A stretch of DNA of 64,000 nt from Dolomedes plantarius (taxonomy: Eukaryota; Arthropoda; Arachnida; Araneae; Dolomedidae), in NCBI GenBank assembly GCA_907164885.2, contig OU015497.1, positions 71,704,398 through 71,768,397 on the forward strand, written 5' to 3'. Every line of letters starts with the position of its first letter. Within the stretch, counting starts at the first letter, position 1. Of this stretch, positions 1-15,800 are shown piece by piece. Below the pieces are notes generated by a model. It saw only the letters and a program-made list of their open reading frames with translations. It searched no databases and had not been told where the DNA came from. A program made the position numbers and the translations under genes.

Positions 1-144
1 TTAAAACATCATTTTAGAATGTCAGGTATAGTTCAATAAATAATATTTTTTAAATAAAATTTGCAGCTCTGTTACTAAATTGAAAAAAATAATTTGAATT
101 TTCCATCATGAAATTTGTATTTTAAATAAAATGTATTTTCTTAC

Positions 145-199
145 TTCTTTTTGTATCCTCTTTGCTTCCTCTTCTGTTTCAAATGTTACAAAACCATAC
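145..199 (-). CDS. boule: boule exon with RNP1 (third RRM exon)
   Basis: Fifty-five bases: one base finishing a split Gly codon, then 18 codons reading YGFVTFETEEEAKRIQKE. This is the RNP1 core and following helix of the RRM. The acceptor reads GATTTAG just above base 199. The donor GTAAGA occupies 144 down to 139. The residues match the Boule family closely (its members have GYGFVTFET followed by an acidic, Lys-rich helix). The next exon is outside the window. Confidence 0.9.
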
Positions 200-3100
200 C
201 TAAATCAGAATGTTATTAAATGTCAATCATAAAAATGAACGAAAAAAAATGTATTGTGGTAACTTCAAATTTGAAGCATAAATAAAAATAAAACTCACCC
301 TTTAGAAACACCTGCTCTGTCGAGAATGATCTTTGTTGCTTTCACATTACCGTACGCTGCAAACAGGGAGTGAAGTTCAGATTCTGTCGTCTGTACAAAA
401 TTATGAAGCAGTTACTTTTCACATAACTGTAAATTTGCATGACAATAACAGAAGTTAATAATGAAAAAATAATAAAAAGTATGATGACACTGACAAACAG
501 TAACAAAATTTGATTTGGTTGTTTGGAAGTTAGACCTATTTTGGGGTATATTTGAGGCACTGGTTTTGAAAATATCTTCGGATTAGTCATATCAATTCTA
601 ATTTTCTCAATATGACATCAACGCTAATAAATAGATTTTACATGCTGACCTTAAAATTATGATCAATCCATCTAATGAACATTCATTTAGCTCAACTCTC
701 CTGCAACATGAATTCAATTTTCATGGTATCTAGGTTCAACTAGAGTCTACCATCCCGCGAAACAGCCGAACTTGAAAACTGGTCATAGTACGTAGATTTG
801 AATAAAGTGTAGACATTATTTGCTCAAGTGATCAAAAATTTTCTTGGTAACCGTATGGCAGACATTTGCTCTGAATCAGAAGAGTAGATGCGTTCAAATT
901 TTTGGCTGTAATAGGAATGTCCATTATCAACAGAGCAATTTGGATTGTTTCCCACATAACTGTGGAGATTTAAGCGAAGAGCAAGATACCAAAAACTATG
1001 GAGTAGAGGTAGGATATCCTAATGATGATAGATAACTGATGGAATCTTCATCGGAACTGTTCTATAAAATCTCCCGAAGGGAAATCCCAAAGAAAAAAAA
1101 GACTTCTTCTATGTTGAGTGAATTATTTTATGAGCTCTTTGGTTGAAGTAAACTGATTATACACTATTATATTGTGATTTGTTTTATTAGTATACAATGT
1201 TATCCGCAACAATTTATTACAAAATCATATCAAAATTAGTAGATCACTCGATTCAAGCTTCCAGATTTTGACCGATGACCAAAATTAACGTAAAATGTGA
1301 TTATTCCGTATCTTCGACCCCAAATGTATTAAAAAATAGGTCTAACTTTTAGAGCATCAAAATATGTGTTGGCTATAAAAGCACACAGTTACATTCATAA
1401 GTAATTACTTTTTTGAATCTAGTCCTTTAAACTTAGGCTAAATTAGCTTGTTCTGTGTGAGAGCCAAAACTGCAACGAAAAGTAGTCGCAAATATTTATG
1501 TGTTCAGCGCGGTAAAACTGAGAAACAGTGTTAGAAAAAAAAGAAAGAAAAAAGCAATTGTTTTAAGACAGAATAGATTTCAACTCTACACTTACAAACA
1601 TACTCACGGTAACGACGAGTAATTTTATGCAACTAAATTTAAACTTAAGCTTTATGGTTCTGTTTTGATTTGTTTTTAAACAGATGATCCTATACCAAAA
1701 TATGTATATTACTTTTTAGCAGTCCGTTTTTATTTACAGATAAGTTGGAAACTTATGTGTTAGAAACATCTGTGTAAGAAAAAACACAGATGGTGAATTC
1801 TATCAAATTTATAAATTTTATATCCAAGGTAATTATTATTCACTAAATATTTCAAACCGAGTTTAGAAAACAAATGTTCGTTCATATTAGTCTTACAGGA
1901 AAGCTTAATGGTAAATTTGTAACTATAATGCAATTTAGCATGAGCTAATCCAACAGCTATTAGTAAACCTTGAATAACTTTAGTGTTTTTAATATTTTGA
2001 TGATACGAATATTTTATACATATTCGGACTACTACTATTGTAATCCGTTACTTACGTGAAAACTGTGAAGAAATGTCTGCTATTGAACTTATAATTATAC
2101 GAATCTTTAAGATCAAATAGAGCAATCTGAGGGCTCAGTATTTTATTGAAAATTCCACCACTTAGTATTTTATCAAGATTTCTCATAAAAATTCAGAATA
2201 GTTAAGTACTTTCAAGCTGGTATTTTTATAATAAAATTAAAAACCTTTCTTGATGCTTAATAACTTATGTTTAGTAAAATGCCACATAATTTCATTATCA
2301 GTGGTTCGTTTTGAATGCACATTTCTAAGCACTCTGCTAGAAAAATATTTTACCCGTTCATTTGATAGCATTCAAATTCCCCACTACACCTTGATATTAC
2401 TCTGACACTGCAAGCTGACTGTTCAAGAAATACAAGCCTACTTTCATAATGTGTTATTTAAGTATTTTAATCTCCAAATATTTAGAGAGAAAATTCAAGT
2501 AATATTTATTCTCTTTGAACAATATAATGTGATCTTAACAAACATGTATATATACACAGAATATATACTCAAGAGCCAAAACATTATGACCACCTGTCAA
2601 TAACGAGTTGGCCCACCTTTGGCGCGCAACACAGCTTCAACCCGCCTTGGCATGGATGCCACAAGTCCTTGGTAGATGGCCGGAGACAGATTGTACCAGA
2701 TGTTTAAGTAACGGTCACGCAAATCCGAGATATTGCGAATTGAAGGTCTTTGAACGCTGAGCTGACGTCCCATGACATCCCAAATGTATTCTATCGGATT
2801 GAGATCCGGTGAGTTAGGTGGTCAGGACATTAACTGGAATTCAGCATCATGTTCCTGGAACCACTCCAACACAATTTTAGCCTTGTGACACGGGGCGTTG
2901 TCCTGTTGGAACATTCCATTTCCAGCTGGAAAAACAGAGGCCATGTAAGGGTGCAATTGGTCCGCAATGATGTTTAGATACCCTGTAGCATTCGTGGTCT
3001 GCTCTACCACAATCACGGGTCCCAGAGACGCCCAAGAGAACGTCCCCCAAAGCATAATACCGCCACCACCGACCTGTGTATGACCTACTGTACATTGAGG

Positions 3101-3776
3101 GAGCAACAGTTCGCCTGGAAGACGGCGTATCCTGACACGGCCATCGGCGTGATGAATGACAAACCGTGATTCATCTGACCAGGCAACTCTCTCCCACTGA
3201 TCCATGGACGAGTCGCGATTTAAAACAGCGCAGGCGCAGTTGGCGATGACGCTTGGTCAGCAAAGGCACACGAGTGGGACGTTTGCTGCGTAGCCCCATA
3301 TTCAACAGTGTCCGATGAACAGTGTGCTGCGATACTATTCTACTTGGCCCTGCATTGTATTGGGCTGTCAGCTGAGCCACTGTCTGGCTCCGGTTTTGCT
3401 TCACCATGCGAGACAGTCTCCGACGACCTTTTTCTTTGATAGCGTGTGGACGTCGAACACCATGTCGTCTACTGCTGGTTTCACCGTCATTCATCCACTT
3501 TGCATAAGTACTAACAATTGTAGGTCGCGAACAACCCACGAGTCGTGCAGTTTCGGAAATACTTGTTCCGAGCCTTCGAGGCATTACAATCTGCCCTCTA
3601 TCAAAGTTAATTAGATCCGCAGCCTTTCCCATCACACACAGAAGTAAGTGAAAGAATGATTCTTCAGACTCTCCAGCAGCAGTTAAATACCATTTCCACC
3701 TGATCACGTGCTTTCCACGTCATCCAGACGAATTCATTGCAAAATGTAGGGGTGGTCATAATGTTGTGGCTCTTGA

Positions 3777-3838
<62 letters not shown>

Positions 3839-6800
3839 TTATTTATTTATTTATTTATTCTGTGAGTTCAGTTCAGTTATATCTTCACTTTATTTAAATA
3901 GTTTTTGTAGTTTTAAGAATGCCTGATTGAATTTAAAAACATTTCATTGAACTATAACAAGAATATTAGCACTTTTTCTAACTTTGATCAATGAATCAAA
4001 TTTTGAAACACTGATACAATTCAGAGCCCAAGAACATCAAATCTTGATACAGATACGCTTAAGTGATGAGGGCTTGTAAAGCATTCTTTGTGAACAGAAT
4101 TCATAACGTAGCAAATTATAAGTAAATTTTCTACCTCTGTTATAACTGTGATATGCAGTATATAACAGACGCATACACTCACATGTATACATATGAACGT
4201 GTGTATTTTTAAGTTATGTTCAAATGTTTGGGTTATGCTGTAAAAACTATGGTAGAATTTTGAGGAGAGTTTTAAAAATAGATTACTTACATTGGCGGCT
4301 ATACCTCCAACGAATATCCTGTTAGGAATGAGAGTTCCAAATTTCGGAGCATTCGGTGCTACAGGGGAAGGGGACAGGGAGCCTGACCCCTCCGCACTCG
4401 AGGTTGACTGGAAAGACAGAGATAAATAGATTTTATAAGCAATAGAGAGAACAGAAAAAAAACAATAAAGGATATGACTGCAACGTTTCTCGCCCTTTTT
4501 ATTAATATACTTCAGTTATAGAAGCTAGTTTTTCCTCAGCTCTGTTCGCTCGCGTTTATCTTTATGTGTGCCGTGTAACAAAACTGTCTTAAAAATAACG
4601 AGATAAAACAATTTTTCAACACATTCTATATGAAGCACCGGTTATTTGTCCAGTCGCCACCATCCAAACAATATCGGTTAAATCAGAGTTTAAAAACTAT
4701 AGAATACTATAAAAAGGTATTTAAACTGGGTACCTCAAGTTTTAACAGTATTTGATTAGTTTTTTAGATATCTTTATGAAATCAAAATAAAATTTGTTGT
4801 TTAATTAAATTAGTAACTCGTTTCATTTCAAAAATATTAAACTTAAATTCATCTCAAGTTTTTTCGACAGTCAAAAAGTGGCTTGCTCAATCTGAATAAA
4901 TGATCAACCTCTTACGATGGTTTAATTTTTCAGTTAATAATACTAAAATTGCATTCAACCAGTGAAAGGAGAGGAATTGTATTCTTTACGTATTTTTTAA
5001 TAAAATTTTATACTTTTTAAAATTTCTTTATAGGTAAATCATCAAGTACTAATTTTCAAACATTAGTAATTATTTTTCTCTAGAGTTTGAATGATATAGT
5101 TTGTAGTTTTCAATCTAGTAATAATCTGCTTGTAGTAATCATCTAGACTAGGCCTGCACAACATACGGACCACATGCGATCCTCCAGTACTCACTCTGCG
5201 TCCCGCCAAACCTTTTGTGAGCATGCATTATATTATGAATCTAAAAAATACGGAATATCATTTTTATATTTATAATATTGCGGAAGGAATACATAAGCAA
5301 TGGATATATTTATTTAATCTTTAAAGTGATCAGTAATTTATTTTATATTACATAAAATGTTTCGCCTTCCCATCTATCTTATTTTATTGCACCCCGTAGC
5401 AGCTTACCGTAAAGTTATAATGCCCTCATCACAGTTCGAGTTGTGTAGACCTGATCTAGACATATAGAGAAACGGCGCAACATTCTGAAAGAGCTTCAAG
5501 TGAAATGATTACGAAAGAAAAAATTACGTTGAAAGAAAATATACAATCCAACTACTGGTATATAGACCTCATTCATCACTGATGTTTTATCGTAAAATAA
5601 TATAATAAAAAAATTGTCCTACTCGGAAACTTTTCGTTCAGTTCTAGTTGCATCTTATGTTGATTTTCTGTTGGAAAAATATACATGCTAACAAATATAA
5701 ACAATGATTTCAAATGTATTACTAAAAGTGGAGTCAATGTTTTATCTCCAGGACGAAATGAGCTGTTAATGCCAGTACTTGATTTCAAAAAGAAATTAAC
5801 TATGAAGGTTTTCACACTGACAACGCTATTGGAGGTTCGTATGTGTTATCTTAAAAATCAAATCGAAATTTTTAAAACTGAAAAAATCCACAAACTATTC
5901 ATTCGCGACGTAAGTTTGGCAAATATCCTGGTTTTCTCTACATTTATTTATTTAAAGTTGTGGTATTTATTTACTTAGTTAAATTCTATAAACATGCTTG
6001 AGAGATGAACAACACAGTTTCTAAAGGATGAGTGAAAATGTTTATGGCGCGTCAAAAGCAGAAAATGGCATAAGTAAGAGTAAATAATTTTGACACTGAT
6101 TTACTAACAAACTACTAAAACAATACAATTCTAGGCACTTCAAAATAAATTGTTACAGAAAACCTTTAAAAAATTACGTAACTTCATACCTATTTAAACA
6201 AACACTCTTATTTTTTTTTTCTCGAAAAGCCAAAACCGACAAAGAAATCAACTTATTAACGGCTGATATTTTCATCTCTAAAAGATGACATTAAAAAATA
6301 GAATATAATTTTCCGTTGCCATTGACAAATTGTCAGTTCTGTAATCAATGTATTTGGAATAAGTTTAATTTCAAAAATGTAACTTGAGAATGATAGATAT
6401 CCTCGACATAATTTTCTATGAAAGAATTGAACTTGAACTGTCCACATAAATGAAAGTTTGTTATTTACGTACTGTTTAAAATAATATAAGCAAAGAGACT
6501 GTTTCATGAAATTTGATTAAAGAGGGTGGGGATAAAAAATATGGTGTGAGACATAAAAATAAGACTTTAAATTTTCGTCATGTTCCAAACTAAATATTAC
6601 TTCACGCAAAAATTACAAATTCTAATCTCCGAAAAGTTAGCTTTATTTCTTGATGAATACAAAACATACTTTAAAAATCTACCCTCCAGTATGTTTTTCA
6701 GTGATATGTAAATAATTAAGAATTTGAGCTAAAATCCCAATGTCGAAGATTACTTTAATCTTGCATAGTAATACGTACTTAAGTAATTTTTAGCAGTTAT

Positions 6801-9800
6801 TATAAACATGAATTAATAATTACGTCTTAAAAGCTGCCCTGGTGAAAATGTAGTTGTATACCTCGATTTACTGTTCGAATAATCCCGGCATTAAAACCTA
6901 TCAAATATTTAAAATAAATCATTTCTGTCCTTCAAACCTTCACTGTTTTTTTCTCAAAAGGGAAACGAAGTCTGGTTAGTAAATTTTAAATACGCCTAAC
7001 ACATTTGATATCCAATCAAAAAGAGAGCGGTTTGCTTTTATATACACCGTAGCGGAACCTTATCAACGTTCCTGATATTCAAGGATAGAAAAGTGCAGAC
7101 TCGGTACATTTTTTACAGAAGGTTTGAGTGGATAAAAATCAAATAAGAGATAGAACTAAAGACATTACAAATTAATTTTCGATGTTTCAACATTCAGTTC
7201 TTAAAATGGGGGATTATTAGTTGCATTATAGAAAATAGAAGTGTTTAATAAGATAAAATCTTCAGAAAATGTAAAAACACACATTTTTTAGATGGTATTA
7301 ACATTATGTATAAAATTCATAGCGTTTTACATGAAGTCTAAAACTGAGTCTCACTGAGAAAGATTAAAAAAAATCTTGTTAAAGAAATACATTTACATAT
7401 TTTTTCTTGTCTAAAATAACTCAGAGAGGGAAGATTCAATACTTAATCTGTGTATAATATTTAGTGTTTTTAACTCCAAGTTCAAACTCAATTTAACAAT
7501 TAAAGTTGTTGGTTTTGTGCTATTCGTTAAAGCGGTGTTCGCTTATCCTGAGTTAAATTAAGTAATAAATAATGAAATCTACGCTATAGAAAAGAAATAA
7601 ACTAATTTTTCATGCCCTGTTTCATAAATTTATACTACTGAAGGAATTTAGATGAATTTTTAAAAAAATTTGGCAAAATACATTTTTGAGATATATAATA
7701 GTGTTCTACAGAGTAGTGGATCTCAAACTCAGGTATGATTTTCCAGGAGTAAGCCCTCGAATTTCAGGAGGCACAGAAGGTAATCAAGGAAAAATTAGCA
7801 AAATGATGAGATCGCCAAATGTGGTAGGAAATCCCCCCCCCCCCTTCGATTACCGAGAAAACTTTCTAAACCGTAATTTACCCTTCTAAAGTATAACCTT
7901 GTTATGTATATTTTTATTTAGACTTATTCACCAAGTATTTTTAAAATATCAGATGCATATAATGATTTACTCTCCTCTAGTAAGCAATGAGAATTAAGTT
8001 TGAGAGAAAACATATGATGGCTTTTCTATTTATCCATAGTATATTTAACAGTGGCTTTGCAACTGTGCATTCAGTTTAACGTGTTTTAAATAGAGTTAGA
8101 AGTTTAAGTACAATTTGTTTTGAATTTTTCTTCTTTCACATACTATAGACGCCTACTTTCTTGAACTTTTTTTTTCTCATATGGGATAAGTGGCTAATTA
8201 AACTAGAATCACAAATTGAGGCACTAATTTTTCAAAGGCTGAATAAAGGTCAACATGGTAAACTACAAAGCGACCTTCATGGTTCGTTATAAGATAAAAG
8301 CTTTCAAACAGAACTTTTCATTTTGTTTCAAAAGGAGTTTTAAACGAGCAACTGTCATTCTTTCCAGCCCTGGAAACTGTCAAGGATGAAAATAAACTTC
8401 TTGTCTCTACTATCAATAACATAAATTGTCCGTAATCGGTTGAACACTGGTAAATACTTATCTGTGAATTTAGACATCGATAATTTTAGTTGCAAGACCC
8501 TTTTTCTGCAGAGGAAGACCCTATCCCTAATACTATTTTTAACACAGAAAATTTTAAAAAAAAGTTCTACTGCTCTATAACGAAACTCTCATATCCAGTT
8601 ATAAAAAACTTCTTTGAAGAACATATTATTGCAAGGATTGCACAAGTTTCCTCCTTGGCGCGCCGTGTCATCAAGTTTATGACCTTCCAGACAACAAATA
8701 TATCCAAATATATTTAGGAATTTAAAAAAAAAAAACGCTTTTTTGTGTTAAACAAATCCCCTTTCCGTTTATCTTTTCAATTTCTAAAATGCATAAGTCG
8801 TTTAAACAGAGATATTTCCCCGATCAGAAAGCTTTACACAGTGTTCGAGTAAATGTGAGTAAAGCGTAAAAGACAATTTTTCTTAACAGAAAAGAGCAAG
8901 GTAACTGTCTATTCTAGTAATTATTGAAGAAACAAAAGTGACTTATTCTAAAAATTATTCCCGTCCCTTAGCTTAACTGTCTCCTCAGGCAATTAATAAG
9001 AGATGGCTAACACTTTAACGTAGGATTAAATTCCTCCATAACAGTCCGCAGTAAACCAAAATTTCAGACTTTAAAACCGTCGTCGCGAATTATAAATCAA
9101 GAGTGGCAGACTATTTCTAAAAGTTTTTTTTTTGGTTCCGTTAAAAAAAAGAGGTAAGCAACGATAAGTAATAATACGTTAATAACCCGCGGTAGTTTCG
9201 TTAGAAGAGACTACCTGAAATTTTTTTCCTTAGAGCAGAGCTCCGCAACCTTTTATCTTCCACGGCACAACAACGTTTTTTAGATAATCCTGCGGTACAC
9301 CACAAGAAAAAGCTTGCGATTACATAAATTACAATAAATGCGTATATGTTTTTATTAGATAAAAAACACAATAAAATAGCTGTATGTATCAAGATAATTA
9401 TAAGCATTTAAGTTTTATATAAGTCATTTTGAATTGTGCACCAGCACAAGAACAAAAATATAAAATTATAGTTTACAAGTAAAAAAATTTTCTCTTTAAA
9501 TTTTTATATTAAAATTTGCTTTTTGGTCTTTACTTAAGCCTAATAAATCAAAGTTAATTTAAACATAACTTATTTATTAATGATATGTTTGAGCTTGTTT
9601 TGATGAACATATGTACGTTTAATATTTGGCTCTATATTAGAAGAGCTACTCGAAGTTCATGGTCAAGACCCTTTAAACATGATCGTTTGTCAATTTTAAT
9701 TAGAACCAGTGTCGTAAAACGTCGTTCGCATAAGTATGTCGTAGAAAAAGGGAGCAAAATTGCCATGGCCTTGTCATAAATTTGTGGATATTCTTTCTTA

Positions 9801-12800
9801 ACTAAAATCCAGAAATATGACGCTCGAACATACATACAATGTATGGTAACAACATTTTTTTTTTGTGTATAATTTCGACCCAGAGAAATATTAGCAAAAA
9901 GTTAGAGGAATATTTTACTTAGAAAAATTTCTAACTAATGCAGTGGTTAATTTTTTTTTAAATTTTGAGATGAATGCTTTACAGCAGGGGTTCTCAAACT
10001 TTCAGTCTCTGTGCCCTCCTTTGAACACTGATGTGAGGCCACACCTCCCCCCCCCCCCACCACCACCACATGTGGTCAATACAAGTAGTACAATCGGAAT
10101 TTGAAACTGAAGCTGGTTATTAAATGAAAATATAGAATAGATAATTTCATACACAAAATTTAATATTACTAATCATATCTTAATTTGGAACATATTATTA
10201 TTAGAACATGTCAAATCAAAGAATTAAATACAGAGCAAATATATTTGAGGTAATCAAGGATCTAGGTGAGGTTGGCATGTAATACCAGTCACTTTCACAG
10301 CATTAATGAGAGGGCTGGCACTGTTGGTCCTTGACAAGTTTTTGAATATTAGGTTGTAACTGTCACAAAGCACACCTCAGGTCACTTTCAACGTCCAGCT
10401 TTTCTCGATATTTTGACTTTATGTATGCTAAGGCTGAAAATACAGATTAAAAGAGAGATGTAGATGAAACTGCACGAACAACGTCAAAGCTTCCAAAGCA
10501 ACTTCTGAGTAAACAGGAAAATAGCATAACCAAAATTTTCAACATCCATGTTTTCGAATTCCGCGTTTGCTTGAGAATCACATTTTAGGCCGATTGCCTG
10601 TTTCTGAATATGATCAGGAAGTATATCCACGTTGATTTTAAATGGATCTCTTGTCAACTTAAACTCCCAGTTCTCTGAACTAATATCTGGAAAATAGTCT
10701 GCAATTTCATTTTGCAATGCTGCCAAATGCCCTGATATAAGGACGTTCATTTATCTGTTGCAATGGGAGATTTTTTTTAATCATCGAGGAGGTCGTTCAA
10801 TCTTGGAAAGGATGAAAAGTTTGGCTCTGAACTCTGAAGACGGCGTTACCAAAGAGTTGCCTTTTCTGTGAAACCCTTAACTGCATCTAAGTCTTCAGAA
10901 TGTTTTTTTTGTCATTGTAGCTACGACAATTATCGTGTGCGACAATTATTGTGTTCGTGTTCGTATGTCGAAAATACGTTACGGTTACATTGTGACCGCA
11001 AAATTGAGTACAGTAAATTACAGTTAATTTTACTTTTTATTTTTTTTTTAAACTCACGCCTCCCTTGAAATTCTTCTACGCCTCCCCAGGGGGCGCGCCT
11101 CCCAGGTTGAGAACCGCTGCTTTACAGGACGACCAACTGAAAACTAATATATGACAGATTTTGTCTGATCAAAAATCTTTTATGTGCATTTGAAGAGTTT
11201 CAAAATTAATCTGGCACCGTATTTCTAAAAGCAGTCTTGTTTAAACAGCTTGGCAAAGACGTACTTCTTCTGTCTGCCCCTGTCTGTCTTTCACGTGTTA
11301 TAACCATTTTCTCGCAAACGGAAAATTTAAATTTGTAAACCATACACTGGATATTTGATAATTTATAACTATTTGATATATCTATAACTATTTGATAATC
11401 TTCTGTATTTATCTTACGTCAGGTAAGATAAAGGCAGAAAATTGTTTTTAAATAATGACTCCAAAACAAATGTATGAATAATAAATTCTTTTGTAAATAT
11501 TTTAGATTTGTTATGTTTTGACTGATATATACAGGGTGAGAAAAAGTCCCTTTCCGATTAAAAAAATTATTAACTTTTTTGTGCATTTTTAATTTATATA
11601 TATATTTTTTTCGTTTCAGACATTAAACTCGGGAGATTCCAATATGGAACAATACACCATAATACACCATTGCAGAGTGAACGAAAATGGTCTCATTATT
11701 TTTGGAATAATAATAAGACCATTATTTTTCTCCCATACTTTTTCCTGTGGGGCTACCTGAAGGAGAAGGTCACATCAACAAACCCCGGACTTTAGCTGAA
11801 AGATAACATTCGAGCAGAAACTGCGCAAATTACACCGGTCACAGTTCAAAAAGTGATGCAATATGCCATGAAAAGAGCCGATGCGTTCGTGAATTCTAAT
11901 GGTGGACACTTAACGATATCATTTTCCACACCTAATGTAAAAAAAGAGACATGAATTAAACTTTGATTTGCAATTATTTTTTTTAGTTTTTATCACTTTG
12001 TTTATTAGTTATTAGAGATATAAACAGGAAAGGGACTTTTTGCGCACCCTGTACTACGATCGTTTTGAAAGATTATTCGAACATCTTTCAGGGAGTATTA
12101 AAAGTACTCTTTGGGATTACAGGAACATTGATCAGAAACCACCGATGACTCGGCTAAATACGAGAGTTATTTATGGAATATTTTTCGAGGAATATGGATA
12201 AAATAAGAGTTTGTTTTATCAGTGTTTACAAGACCTGTAAGTCGCGGAAACTTGGCACACACACTTCTTATTACTCAATATCAATGCGGAAATACCGCGT
12301 AAACAGAACTCGTCTGCGATTTTCTTCTAAACAGACAGTTTATGTGATAAAAAAAACATCAAAACTGCTCTACACACAAAATAACATTTATAATTTCATC
12401 AAATTAAACAACTATAATCTCTTCAGGTATTTACAATATCTGGAAAAGTAACATCATTTTAATATTCTTGCAAATCAATTCAGAAAGAAATCAAATGTTT
12501 TCATCCTCGATTTGATTTAAACCTTATGAAAGCAGTATTTAGAAAATTTGACAACATGCCAAGATGAGCTACCGAGTAGAAAGCCTCGTATATTTTGAGC
12601 ACCTTTTAAACAACAAATGCTGTCTTCTGCGGTGAGTCATAGGCACATTAACTCTCTTGACAATGAGAGAGGTAATGTTTGTCACACTAGTTTCAACATT
12701 GGACTACCAAACTAACTTTCTAATCTAAACTTTAAATTAGACGTTTGATACGTAACAGATAAAGACTTTTCTTTTTATTCATAACTTCTACTAGTGAGCA

Positions 12801-15800
12801 AGTTTATAATAGTATTTAAGCTGTCAAAATAACAATTTAGTTAACTTATTCTTTTAGGCATAACAAGCGCTCAAAAATTATTTTACAGATTTTCTGAGTA
12901 TTTTGTTACAATTTCAGAGGTGTAATTTTCAGTGTTTAAATTACTCCCTTTTTTTCTTTCAATTTAGCTATAATTTCAGATGAAAAGAATTTGGTGGTTG
13001 ACCATTAAAAACTATACCTTCATACGATTTGTCAACATTTCTTCTACGAAGTGGAAACATCATTACGTAATCTTCCCACAATATCTCTAACGTCCACTGA
13101 AACAATCTTTTTCATAAAAAGTATAAACGATTTTTTAAATGTTAAGTCCCTGAATGTGAAGACTATTAGAGGAAATTTTGCTTTATTAATTTCGGAAAAA
13201 AATACCAATAAAAAATTAATTTGCACCGGGAATTTAAAAGAAAGGAAACCGTTCACCACCCTTAAATCAAATTTCATCTCTTATGTACATGAAACTTATG
13301 AAGTATAAACACAAAACCCACAGCTTCTTATAATCCTCCCAATAAAAATTTAATATTTTTGGGGGGCTTAAAGTCGTATTTTTGTTTCAAAAGAATACAT
13401 CACTTTTTGCTAGCTGATCTTAGTCATCATGCACCCCCAGTAACTTCGAAATAAGCGGATGAAGTTTCAGCGGGTTTACCATCCTTTCTATCACCCGATA
13501 GGGTGGTATGTACTCGTAAGAATTCCATAGGAATTCGAATAGCTAAACTTCATCCATACTGTTTCCTGCAGTTGATTATATGTATATTTTTTAAGTCTAC
13601 TTTTTTATGCTTGTTTGTCTCCACAAGGTCAGGGAGGATTTTGACATCATGAAATCAAGTCTACAAAATCATTGGTTATGCTGATTGCTAATCTTATTTT
13701 TTCTTTCTTTCTCCCCCCCCCCCCTTTCCTTAAATTCAAAGGTTTTGTGTTTTTGCACTTTTCTCCATGTTTTTCTGGGAAAAGAAAATATTACTTCAGT
13801 GAAATTTAGAAACAGTCTAGACAGAATACGTAAGTTAGTGATGTTCAGACTGTATTTGATAAATTTAAAAAAAATTGAGAACTGATGCCTTTCAACTGTC
13901 TGGTCTGTCCTTTTTTTTCAAAATTATTGTTAAAATGAAAACATGGCAGTAATTTAAAATCTGAAAAATACATTATTGAAAATATCTTAAAAGAACTCAA
14001 AGTTTTAAATAACCTGTAATTATTTTGCGCCGCTTGAGGTACCTCAAAAAGTTTATCGTAAAAATTCATATTTTGATAGGTGAAATACTGTTATAAGAGG
14101 AAAAGTTTTACTCAGAATTAGAACTTAAAAATATAGAAAAAAAGAAAGAAGAAGTGTTCCTGAAAAAAAATCGCAAAGACCTCTTAAAATTAATAAGATT
14201 AACTATTCTTGTTTGGTTTGAAGAGTCTTTATTTTTTATCAATTTAATATTTTAATCGCTTAGTCAACGATATGAAAGGCAAACTTTTACCCACTTTTCA
14301 AAGTGAAAAGAACTTTTTTACACGCTACTCCCTTTCATCTCTAATCTTATGAATATGGGTGACGTATTTGGTTGAAATAAAAATAATACAAAATTTTTCG
14401 ACTGTATGACACTAATGTATTATAAAGCTGTATGAAATAAGACTACGTCTGCACTTTTAAAAATTAATATGGTATAAAAAAAAAATCACAGGTATGCCTT
14501 AAATTTTAAATACAAAAAGTTTCATAAGTAAGCTGATTAGAATAGCGAATATAGCGAATATAGCGTAGAATAGTCTGAACATCGTTTGCCAGAAATACAA
14601 TGAGTACAAAATGAATGAGTTAATGCTGTGTGCCACAATAAGGATTGATTTTTTTAAGACTTTAACAGATCTTAATTTAACAGCATTTTGAAGTTTGTGT
14701 AACGGTAGTTCAGCGATTAGATTACTGGCAGAAATTCAGGAAATCGAAATTTTATTTACTCGAATATAAGTCAAAATTTAACTCCCCCCCCCCCCCAACA
14801 AACAAACAAACAAAAAAACCAGCAGCAAGATAAATTCTGCATGATGTGTAAATTTGAAACTATATAAACTTCAATCGGCCTACTGGAATAAAGCAGTTAA
14901 TCCGTATTTTCAACGATAACTCATTAAACAGAATTATGTCATATTCTAGACTTCTAAGACTTTTATTAGAGTCAAAGCTACACACTTTCGCTATAATTTA
15001 TTTTTAAAAGATAGAAGAAAACCTATGCTCCTCTCGTTTAATACTACTATGAAAACGTTTACGACCACGCGGAAGAAATTCTTTTAGTCCATCCTTTGGA
15101 ATTTGAATTGTTTCAAATCTTAAAAACAAAGACCTGACGCTCATTGTATGAGATAATCTTACAATCTTGTAATGAAGTAAACTAGAACGGTGTGATATCA
15201 TGAAAGTATGTGCAGTTTTGTTTTCTTTTTTAGAAGGAGATAAACTGAGATAGTTGAAATAAATAAATGCGTCTGGATGAAATAATACATATGGGGCTAC
15301 TGTCCTCTGCGGTTAGCTGTAATAAAAATACTTTTTTTTCCCAATGTGGGGGCACTTGTCTTGAGGGCATTCGCCCGTCTACACCACGCTTTTGGTGGCT
15401 TCATTATTATAGCAGCACCATATAAAACATTGCTCCATACGAGGGCACCGCCAAGGAAAATCCATGCCTTATCCGAGATTCGAATCTAAGCTTACACTGC
15501 GAAAGCTCACGACACTAACTACTATACGATGTGGGCGGCCCATACAGCTAAAATAAGAAGGCAGAAACTATTTACAATAGGTACCTGAAAAAAAATCCGT
15601 AATATTAAGGCAATTTTAAAATGCCTTTAGCTTCTCCTTCACATCTACTACTGTCGTGCAGAAAGTAGCACTTATAACAAAATTTAGTAACCAAATGCTC
15701 CTACTAATGTACCTTGATAGAAAACTTTTTAACGAAACAATGTTAAGTTCTGAAAAATAAACTGATTCTGATGCAGCAAATTATTATAGGTTCAGGTAGA

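Noticed and set aside
5576..5978. Overlapping open frames on both strands
   Set aside because: Composition matches the surrounding non-coding DNA and neither strand shows a motif; overlap on both strands is typical of chance frames.
13044..13308. Open frames of about 80 codons on both strands
   Set aside because: Chance frames in AT-rich DNA, no family signature.
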